Below are positions 1 through 5,527 of a DNA stretch of 8,239 bases, piece after piece. The position numbers and the translations under genes are program-made. The stretch's first letter is position 1. Every line of letters begins with the position of its first letter. The stretch lies in the NCBI GenBank assembly GCA_018400255.1, contig JAGYMO010000229.1, positions 1-8,239 on the forward strand. The letters run 5' to 3'. Origin of the DNA: Deltaproteobacteria bacterium (GTDB lineage Bacteria; Desulfobacterota; DSM-4660; Desulfatiglandales; B25-G16). The notes beneath the pieces were generated by a model, which was not told the origin of the DNA, made no database searches, and worked only from the letters and a program-made list of their open reading frames with translations.

Positions 1-30
1 CCAAAATGGGCATCATGAGCGAGTAAAATG

Positions 31-72
31 ACTTTTTGCGAAACTATCAAAATTGATGGTTTCGTAAAAATT
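31..72. repeat. 42-nt near-perfect palindrome (dispersed-repeat-like hairpin)
   Basis: Two 20-nt arms (31-50 and 53-72) flank an AA centre. The arms match at 17 of 20 positions, and two of the three mismatches would be G-U pairs in RNA on one strand. The outer ends are T-rich on the left and A-rich on the right, the reverse of the A-stem-T order of an intrinsic terminator, so it is not a canonical terminator on either strand. It may be a copy of a dispersed intergenic palindromic repeat or a transcript-end stabilising hairpin; no second full copy occurs in this window. Confidence 0.7.
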
Positions 73-283
73 ACCAATAGAAATCAAAGGCGATAAAAAT
101 CAGACCCCTTATGGCTAACTATGTCTGCTGATTTATGACCATACTCAGTAGAATTAAATGGGCAACCCGGTCAGTTTTTACCATTAAGCTTTTGTTATTG
201 AAATAAAACCCTTATCTAAAAAAGGTTTCATTGTACATTAAAATAATTCAATAAGTTGAGCCCATTATCAATTTTCACAGCCC
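73..283. other. Non-coding stretch upstream of the grpE promoter
   Basis: No convincing reading frame is visible on either strand. The only structure seen is weak: an AAATCAG/CTGATTT inverted repeat (97-103 with 128-134) with an alternative CAGAC/GTCTG pairing (101-105 with 123-127). No hrcA or other chaperone-operon gene precedes grpE here. Confidence 0.5.
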
Positions 284-312
284 TTGACAACAACTATAGA
301 GATGCTTATTTT
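284..312 (+). promoter_or_regulatory. Candidate sigma-70 promoter for grpE-dnaK
   Basis: A perfect -35 hexamer TTGACA (284-289) is followed after 17 bp by TATTTT (307-312), a 4/6 match to the -10 consensus. It would give a leader of roughly 125 nt before grpE. No sigma-32 type -10 (CCCCAT) is seen. A partial CIRCE-like half-site (GAGTGTAAA, 314-322) lies just downstream of the -10, but its left partner is poor. The assignment is inferred from hexamers only. Confidence 0.4.
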
Positions 313-444
313 TGAGTGTAAAATTTGTTAAATTTTAATTTTAAAATTTTTATGTATTTCAGAACACCTATTTGGATAAATGACACCTAATTTTCTTATT
401 TTTCGTAAAACCATTAAAATCAAGTTTAAAAGGAAAAATGACCT

Positions 445-1092
445 ATGAGTGTTACTGATACCAAAATAAATGATAGGAAAGGCGGAATAGAAAGTTATAA
501 AGAAATGGATGCGGAAAATGACCAGCTTTTAAATAAGAATAATGAAGAACTGGTGGGTAAAGATAAAGAACAAGAACATAAGGACAAGAAATTACGGGAT
601 AAAACAAAACAAGAGTTGCTAAAAAAAATTACTGAGATTGAGGGAGAGTCGGAAAAGAATTATAATCTTTATGTTCGAACATACGCAGAGATGGAAAACA
701 TAAAGAAAAGGGCGAAAAAAGAGAAAGAAGATTTAGCTAAGTTCGCTAATGAATCCCTCATTAAAGATATCCTTCCGGTAATTGATAATCTCGAAAAGGC
801 CATATCTCACGCCAAAGATAACAATGGAAATAGTTCTGTTGGCCTTCTCGAGGGGGTTGCGCTAACGTTGGAAGCAATGAAGAAGACCTTAGAAAAGGCG
901 GGTCTTAAAGAAATCGTGGCAGAGGGTAAACCTTTTGATCCTAACTTCCATGAAGCAATCTTGCAGCAAGAGAATAACGAGGTTAAGCCGGGACATATTA
1001 TAAAAGAACTTCAAAGGGGTTATCTTTTAAATGGTCGCCTTATTAGGCCCTCAATGGTCATAGTTGCTCAAGGGAAAAAGGATGAGAAGTAA
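445..1092 (+). CDS. grpE: GrpE, nucleotide exchange factor of DnaK
   Basis: This 215-residue cytosolic co-chaperone stimulates ADP release from DnaK so that substrate can be released and the chaperone cycle can continue. The first ~50 residues are highly charged and low in complexity, as is usual for GrpE. Residues ~50-115 form the long dimerising helix, with the family-typical AEMENIKKRAKKE segment and then ILPVIDNLEKAI. The C-terminal beta domain carries the GrpE signature at ~164-207: FDPNFHEAI, then GY at 192-193, and RPSMVIV. The ATG at 445 is preceded by AGGA (431-434); an ATG at 438 in another frame stops after six codons, so 445 is the sensible start. dnaK follows after 54 bp, so the two are probably co-transcribed. 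Length and motifs are those of an intact protein. Confidence 0.97.
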   Translation: MSVTDTKINDRKGGIESYKEMDAENDQLLNKNNEELVGKDKEQEHKDKKLRDKTKQELLKKITEIEGESEKNYNLYVRTYAEMENIKKRAKKEKEDLAKFANESLIKDILPVIDNLEKAISHAKDNNGNSSVGLLEGVALTLEAMKKTLEKAGLKEIVAEGKPFDPNFHEAILQQENNEVKPGHIIKELQRGYLLNGRLIRPSMVIVAQGKKDEK

Positions 1093-1096
1093 CATT

Positions 1097-1125
1097 TTGT
1101 TTAATAATTGAATATATGCTAAAAT
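1097..1125 (+). promoter_or_regulatory. Possible internal promoter before dnaK
   Basis: In the grpE-dnaK gap, TTGTTT (1097-1102) and TAAAAT (1120-1125) are 17 bp apart, and the -10 is preceded by TGC, giving an extended -10 (TGCTAAAAT). This could give dnaK extra transcripts over grpE. AT-rich gaps produce such matches by chance, so confidence is low. Confidence 0.3.
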
Positions 1126-1133
1126 ACATTTTC

Positions 1134-1141
1134 TAAGGAGG
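1134..1141 (+). promoter_or_regulatory. Strong Shine-Dalgarno of dnaK
   Basis: TAAGGAGG is fully complementary to the 16S rRNA 3' end and ends 5 nt before the dnaK ATG. It is much stronger than the AGGA before grpE, consistent with the need for more DnaK than GrpE. Confidence 0.85.
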
Positions 1142-1146
1142 AAAAA

Positions 1147-3063
1147 ATGGGTAAAATAATTGGAATAGATTTAGGAACGACTAATTCCTGCGTTGCGCTT
1201 ATGGAGGGAGGTGATCCAAAAGTAATACCCAATGTAGAGGGAAACAGAACCACACCATCTGTTGTTGCCTTCACTGAAAGCGGAGAAAGATTAGTTGGAC
1301 AAACCGCGAGAAGACAGGCGATTACTAACTCCGAAAATACAATCTACGCGGTAAAAAGATTAATCGGGAGAAAATATGATTCACCTGAGGCTCAAAGCGA
1401 CGTTAAGACAACATCTTATAAGATAGTAAAGGCCGGCAATGGTGATGCCCACGTAAGTGTAAAGGGTAAAAACTACAGCCCCGCAGAGATATCCTCCATG
1501 ATATTACAAAAGATGAGGCAAACTGCGGAAGAGCATCTTGGTGAGAAGGTAAATGATGCTGTAATTACCGTTCCTGCCTATTTCAATGATAGCCAAAGAC
1601 AGGCGACTAAGGATGCTGGAAAGATAGCAGGATTAAACGTTCAAAGAATTATCAATGAACCTACAGCGGCCGCCCTTGCGTATGGCTTAGATAAAAAAAC
1701 GGATGAAAAAATCGCCGTATTTGACCTTGGTGGAGGCACCTTTGATATTTCCATATTAGAGATTGGCGATGGTGTTTTTGAGGTTAAAGCAACAAATGGA
1801 GACACTCATTTAGGCGGGGAAGATTTCGATCAAAAGGTTATAGAATATCTGGCCGACGAATTTAAAAAAGATCAGGGAATAGACCTAAGAACCGACAAGA
1901 TGGCCTTGCAACGATTAAAAGAGGCAGCAGAAAAGGCAAAGATGGAACTTTCCACCTCAATGGAGACAGATATCAATTTACCATTTATAACGGCTGATGC
2001 GAGCGGGCCAAAGCATATGAATATAAAGCTAACCAGGGCAAAATTGGAGAGCCTTGTAGAAGCCTTGATTGATGAAACCGTGGAACCATGTAAAATTGCA
2101 TTACGTGATGCTAACCTAAAGGCCGGCGATATAAATGAGGTTATCTTGGTTGGTGGAATGACAAGAATGCCAAAGGTTCAACAAAAGGTAAAGGAAATTT
2201 TTGGAAAAGAGCCAAATAAGGGAGTAAATCCTGATGAAGTTGTCGCAATTGGTGCAGCCATACAGGGTGGTGTTTTAAAGGGAGACGTGAAAGATGTTCT
2301 ATTGCTCGACGTTACACCTCTGTCCCTTGGAATTGAGACCCTTGGTGGGGTCTTTACAAGGCTTATAGAAAAAAATACAACCATACCTACGAAAAAAAGC
2401 CAAATATTCTCTACGGCGGCGGATAATCAGCCTGCCGTGTCTATCCATGTTCTTCAGGGAGAAAGGGAAATGGCAGCATACAATAAAACCCTTGGCCGCT
2501 TTGAATTGGTTGGAATTCCACCTGCCCCACGGGGAATGCCTCAAATAGAGGTAACCTTTGATATTGATGCAAATGGTATTGTCAATGTATCCGCCAAGGA
2601 TTTAGGCACTGGAAAAGAGCAATCTATTAAAATAACCGCCTCGAGCGGGCTTACAGAAGAAGAAATCGAAAACCTTACTAAAGATGCCGAGCTTCATTCA
2701 GAAGAAGATAAAAAGAAGAGAAACCTTGTTGACGCCAGAAATTCCGCTGACTCCCTGATTTATTCCACCGAAAAATCGCTCAGTGAGGCGGGCGACAAAA
2801 TTGATGCTGGAACTAAGGGAGAGGTTGAAAACTCAATCTCCATGTTAAAAAAAGCAATGGAGGGAGAAGATGCAGAAGAGATTAAGAGAGCCTCAGAGCA
2901 GCTTACGAAGACCTCTCATAAGATAGCCGAGGTATTATATACCCAAGCTGCGGGATCTCAAGGTGAACAAGGAGCAGAAGCAGGCTCAAGCGAAAAAGAC
3001 ACCTCAAAGGATGAAGAGGTTGTAGATGCTGATTTTGAGGAAGTAAAAAATGATGGCAAGTAA
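1147..3063 (+). CDS. dnaK: DnaK, Hsp70 molecular chaperone
   Basis: This 638-residue ATP-dependent cytosolic chaperone binds exposed hydrophobic peptides with GrpE and a J-protein. The nucleotide-binding domain has the phosphate-1 loop GIDLGTTNSCVA (6-17), catalytic Lys70, Pro143 and Glu171 (in INEPTAAALAYG), the phosphate-2 motif DLGGGTFD (193-200, with Thr198 the usual autophosphorylated residue) and the adenosine motif VGGMTRMP. The interdomain linker VLLLDVTPLSLG is intact and is followed by the beta substrate-binding domain and the helical lid. The C-terminus ends with a disordered Gly/Glu-rich tail and EEVVDADFEEV, the usual bacterial DnaK ending. Nothing is missing. The next gene overlaps its last 14 bp, and an intrinsic-terminator hairpin begins 13 nt past its stop. 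No dnaJ follows. Confidence 0.99.
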   Translation: MGKIIGIDLGTTNSCVALMEGGDPKVIPNVEGNRTTPSVVAFTESGERLVGQTARRQAITNSENTIYAVKRLIGRKYDSPEAQSDVKTTSYKIVKAGNGDAHVSVKGKNYSPAEISSMILQKMRQTAEEHLGEKVNDAVITVPAYFNDSQRQATKDAGKIAGLNVQRIINEPTAAALAYGLDKKTDEKIAVFDLGGGTFDISILEIGDGVFEVKATNGDTHLGGEDFDQKVIEYLADEFKKDQGIDLRTDKMALQRLKEAAEKAKMELSTSMETDINLPFITADASGPKHMNIKLTRAKLESLVEALIDETVEPCKIALRDANLKAGDINEVILVGGMTRMPKVQQKVKEIFGKEPNKGVNPDEVVAIGAAIQGGVLKGDVKDVLLLDVTPLSLGIETLGGVFTRLIEKNTTIPTKKSQIFSTAADNQPAVSIHVLQGEREMAAYNKTLGRFELVGIPPAPRGMPQIEVTFDIDANGIVNVSAKDLGTGKEQSIKITASSGLTEEEIENLTKDAELHSEEDKKKRNLVDARNSADSLIYSTEKSLSEAGDKIDAGTKGEVENSISMLKKAMEGEDAEEIKRASEQLTKTSHKIAEVLYTQAAGSQGEQGAEAGSSEKDTSKDEEVVDADFEEVKNDGK

Positions 3064-5020
3064 GGTTACTTATTTTAAAAAGGCCATTGCCGTAGCAATT
3101 GCGGCAATGGCCTTTTTTATTCTTTCCTGTGAAAAAAGGGGGGTTGTAGAAAAACCTCTCGCTAAAAAAACACCCGCAGAGATAGCAGAAGCAGATCATT
3201 TTGCTAAGGCGGAGCAATATTGGAATAGTAAAGAATATGATAAGGCACTAAGTACTTACGATCGGTACCTGAAAAAATTTCCGGAAGGAGAAAATACAAA
3301 GATAGCAAAAACTAGAAGTGCTTATATATTTTACGAGAAGGGCATTTATGACAAAGCCTTGCCTCTCCTCCTTGACGTGATAGATGAATACCCTACAGAG
3401 AGAAGAGCTGAGATAGATTTATTGATAGCTAATACATACTTCCATTTAAAAAGATATCCCGAATCCAGGTTATCAGCATTAAGATGGCTCGAGCTTTATA
3501 AATATTACCCGGGAAAAGAAAGACTTTTTTATCTCTTGGGGGAAAATTTAATTCATTTAGATGAAAAGGTGAAGGCCTTTTACTGGTGGCTAAAGGCTCT
3601 TGGACCACCAACTATTTCAGAGGAAAAAAGGATAGAAATAAAGCGCAAGCTTTTAGATTTAATCTTTACAGCCACTGAATCTGAGCTAAAAGAGATGACT
3701 GCATATGCACAGGATAGCGATTTTATTAATCCTATTTACTACCGTCTATCTATGCACTATTTGTCATCAAAAAGACTTAGTGAAGCTCGTGAAGCGGCAA
3801 TAAAGATAGTCAACGCTGAGCATAATGAAGAATGGATATTTAAGGCCGAGGCAATTTTAAAAACAATTGATGAAAGACTTCAGGTTAACCCTGGTGCTAT
3901 AGGCTGCCTCTTACCCCTTAGTGGCCCTTTTAGCCCTTATGGTAAGGAAGTTTTAAATGGCATAGAGCTCGGGCTCGACATATTTAAGGAAAATGACGAG
4001 CGACTTTCATCACTAGAGCTCGCAATAAGAGATACACAAGGCGAACCCGAAGTCGCCATGGAACGCTTAGACGAACTAGTAAAGGATGAAAAAATAATTG
4101 TTAATATAGGACCTTTGATCAGCAAGGTGGCCAAAAGTGTTGCGGAAAAAGCCCAGGAACTCGGGCTTCCTAATATTACCCTGAGCCAGCAAAAAGACAT
4201 TACAGGAACTGGAAATATGATTTTTCAAAACTGCCTCACACCTGATGATGAGATAGAAAGCCTATTTGACAAGGTAATATTGGAAAGGGGATTGATGAAA
4301 TTTGCCATCTTATATCCTGATAATGCCTATGGCCAATATTTTATGAACAAATTCTGGGACAAAGTCGAATCTATAGGTGGAGAAATTACCGCCGCAGAAT
4401 CTTATAATACTAAAGAGACAGATTTTGCAAATGAAATAAAAAAAATTGCCGGCCTTTTTTATCCAAGGCCCCAGGCAGATGTTGAGGATTTGATACTGCC
4501 ACCCGAAGAAACCTTTGAATCTGATGGGGAATTAAAGCCTCTCATTGATTTTGATGCCATTTTTATACCTGATAGCTATGAAAGGGTTGCCCTTTTAGCC
4601 TCTCAACTAGCTTACTACGACGTAAGAGGCGTTACCCTTTTAGGGACAAGTCTTTGGAACTCCCCAAAGCTTATAGAAATAGCGGGCGAGCATATTAGAA
4701 GATCAATATTTCCATCCGCATTTTTCCCGCAAAGCAGAGATGAAGATGTAAAATATTTTGTCGATCAATACAGATCTCTGTTTGGAGAGGCTCCCAGTTT
4801 TCTTGCCGCCGTTGGTTATGATACGATAAGAATGATCAAAGAAATCATAAGGGAAAGCGGGGATAATCTAAGAACAAGAGAAGATCTACGGCATGCATTA
4901 AGCTATAATGGAGTCTTCAATGGTGTTACAGGCCAGATGGAGTTTGATGATAAAAGGAGGACGAAGAGATCCCCGATTTTGCTGACAATCCTTGGAGATC
5001 AATTCTTTCCGTTACCATGA
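3050..5020 (+). CDS. Lipoprotein with TPR-like and periplasmic-binding type 1 domains (PBP-activator/LpoA-like)
   Basis: This 656-residue exported protein has a type II signal peptide: basic N-region (KK at 10-11), hydrophobic core ~12-25 and lipobox ILSC with lipidated Cys27. The next residue is Glu, not Asp, which suggests outer-membrane sorting. Residues ~45-250 form TPR-like helical repeats (for example YWNSKEYDKALSTYDRYL, then IYDKALPLLLDVI). From ~280 a type 1 periplasmic-binding fold begins (IGCLLPLSGPFSPYG) and continues through ILYPDNAYGQYF, AIFIPDSYERV and AAVGYDTIRM. This architecture matches proteins annotated as penicillin-binding protein activator/LpoA-like, which in enterobacteria stimulate peptidoglycan synthases; a role in cell-wall growth is therefore inferred. 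A branched-chain amino-acid type ligand-binding lipoprotein is the alternative. The start is ATG 3050 or ATG 3053, both inside dnaK, with GAGGA at 3037-3041. The signal-peptide core is encoded by a terminator-like hairpin. Confidence 0.85.
   Translation: MMASKVTYFKKAIAVAIAAMAFFILSCEKRGVVEKPLAKKTPAEIAEADHFAKAEQYWNSKEYDKALSTYDRYLKKFPEGENTKIAKTRSAYIFYEKGIYDKALPLLLDVIDEYPTERRAEIDLLIANTYFHLKRYPESRLSALRWLELYKYYPGKERLFYLLGENLIHLDEKVKAFYWWLKALGPPTISEEKRIEIKRKLLDLIFTATESELKEMTAYAQDSDFINPIYYRLSMHYLSSKRLSEAREAAIKIVNAEHNEEWIFKAEAILKTIDERLQVNPGAIGCLLPLSGPFSPYGKEVLNGIELGLDIFKENDERLSSLELAIRDTQGEPEVAMERLDELVKDEKIIVNIGPLISKVAKSVAEKAQELGLPNITLSQQKDITGTGNMIFQNCLTPDDEIESLFDKVILERGLMKFAILYPDNAYGQYFMNKFWDKVESIGGEITAAESYNTKETDFANEIKKIAGLFYPRPQADVEDLILPPEETFESDGELKPLIDFDAIFIPDSYERVALLASQLAYYDVRGVTLLGTSLWNSPKLIEIAGEHIRRSIFPSAFFPQSRDEDVKYFVDQYRSLFGEAPSFLAAVGYDTIRMIKEIIRESGDNLRTREDLRHALSYNGVFNGVTGQMEFDDKRRTKRSPILLTILGDQFFPLP
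3077..3117 (+). terminator. Intrinsic terminator after dnaK, inside the lipoprotein signal-peptide codons
   Basis: A perfect 16-bp inverted repeat has arms AAAAAGGCCATTGCCG (3077-3092) and its exact complement (3102-3117) around a 9-nt loop (3093-3101). The core is GC-rich, the 5' side is an A-tract and the 3' side a T6 run (3113-3118): the full layout of a rho-independent terminator. It begins 13 nt past the dnaK stop. The same bases are read in frame as KKAIAVAIAAMAFF, the hydrophobic core of the downstream lipoprotein's signal peptide. It should end many dnaK transcripts and act as an attenuator for the next gene. Confidence 0.85.
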
Positions 5021-5188
5021 TGTCTTTTTTTTACATTTTAAGGATTGCTGTTAAGCTATATGCTTCATTTATATGGCATACGTTATGCAACGTAAATAAT
5101 AAAACCACAAAAATGCAATCGTTATATGCCTCGCCTACTTTTTCTCAAGTGTGTATTTTCTCATTTGTCCAACCAAGATAATATTTAT

Positions 5189-5210
5189 ATTAAAAATCCA
5201 GATTTTTAAT
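5189..5210. repeat. Perfect 22-nt AT-rich palindrome
   Basis: Two exact 10-bp arms, ATTAAAAATC (5189-5198) and GATTTTTAAT (5201-5210), are separated by CA. There is one G-C pair per stem, so it is too weak for a typical terminator, although it could aid termination after the lipoprotein gene or act as an operator for a dimeric regulator. Confidence 0.55.
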
Positions 5211-5251
5211 CCTTTATGAATTTGACAAAACCGTCTGCTTTTTGCCTATCC

Positions 5252-5376
5252 TGGACAAATCTCAAAGCTTAAAAACAATCTATATTTTTATCTACTATCA
5301 ATTCGTTATATTACTATTTCAAACCACCTTTTATCCCACTCTTTCGACAAACCTCTTTGCAAATTGGACAAACCTC
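5252..5376 (+). repeat. Three direct copies of T(G/C)GACAAA(C/T)CTC
   Basis: Twelve-base copies begin at 5252 (TGGACAAATCTC), 5344 (TCGACAAACCTC) and 5365 (TGGACAAACCTC). The last two are 21 bp apart, about two helical turns. An inverted TGGACAAAT copy lies at 5163-5171, and a looser TTGACAAAAC at 5222-5231. All lie upstream of the nrdJ promoter, as expected for regulator or DnaA-like multi-site binding, but the binding factor is unknown. Confidence 0.5.
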
Positions 5377-5441
5377 GTGTCACATAACATCACCTATTAA
5401 TAACAACAGTTTAATTATTTAAAGATGATTAACAATTTTCC

Positions 5442-5470
5442 TTGACACACAATATATAGTAAGATATAGA
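5442..5470 (+). promoter_or_regulatory. nrdJ promoter
   Basis: TTGACA (5442-5447) is a perfect -35 element, and after 17 bp TATAGA (5465-5470) gives a 4/6 -10 element. The predicted leader to the ATG at 5528 is about 50 nt. The spacer is filled by an NrdR-type box, which supports this being the regulated promoter of the reductase gene. Confidence 0.6.
5447..5462. promoter_or_regulatory. NrdR box in the nrdJ promoter spacer
   Basis: ACACAATATATAGTAA matches the known NrdR-box consensus (acaCwATATATwGtgt) at 14 of 16 positions. NrdR is the zinc-finger/ATP-cone repressor of bacterial ribonucleotide reductase genes. The site lies between the -35 and -10 elements, where bound repressor would block RNA polymerase. 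NrdR boxes normally come in pairs about three helical turns apart; I found no good second box, only a weak half-like ACAACATATTT at 5480-5490. Confidence 0.7.
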
Positions 5471-5517
5471 ATTTAAATAACAACATATTTGAATATTTAG
5501 GTAATATTTAAAGTTTT

Positions 5518-5523
5518 GGAGGG
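5518..5523 (+). promoter_or_regulatory. Shine-Dalgarno of nrdJ (decides the start)
   Basis: GGAGGG ends 4 nt before the ATG at 5528. The upstream in-frame TTG at 5516 overlaps this ribosome-binding site and has no SD of its own, so the longer reading is not the real start. Confidence 0.8.
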
Positions 5524-5527
5524 TGTC

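Larger units (their letters stand above)
5021..5441. other. Intergenic region with recurring GGACAAA motif
   Basis: No credible gene is visible on either strand. A T8 run (5025-5032) follows the lipoprotein stop, but no good stem precedes it, so no terminator is called. A short GCATA-CGT-TATGC palindrome lies at 5076-5088. GGACAAA-type motifs recur between 5163 and 5376, and an AT-rich palindrome lies at 5189-5210; both are listed separately. No B12-box or other cobalamin riboswitch hallmark was found, although the next gene is B12-dependent. Confidence 0.6.

Noticed and set aside
1..31. Open frames at the left edge ending at 26 (…KMGIMSE) or 31 (…HHERVK), possibly the end of an upstream gene
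   Set aside because: Only about ten codons are visible and neither frame can be recognised, so no partial CDS is supportable.
364..389. Direct repeat ACACCTA at 364-370 and 383-389 in the grpE leader
   Set aside because: A 7-bp repeat 19 bp apart in AT-rich DNA is within chance, and it has no known regulator match.
2178..2544. Antisense open frames within dnaK
   Set aside because: They are shadows of a strongly conserved coding sequence, without a Shine-Dalgarno or recognisable product.
2903..3217. Antisense open frame across the dnaK-lipoprotein junction
   Set aside because: Low-complexity translation, crosses two well-supported genes on the other strand and the terminator stem; no ribosome-binding site.
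5025..5032. T8 run after the lipoprotein stop as an intrinsic terminator
   Set aside because: No convincing stem precedes it; only a 4-bp GACA/TGTC pairing with a long loop.
5021..5527. Cobalamin riboswitch before the B12-dependent nrdJ
   Set aside because: No B12-box or conserved core motif is visible, the gap is very AT-rich, and the predicted leader from the promoter at 5442-5470 is only about 50 nt.
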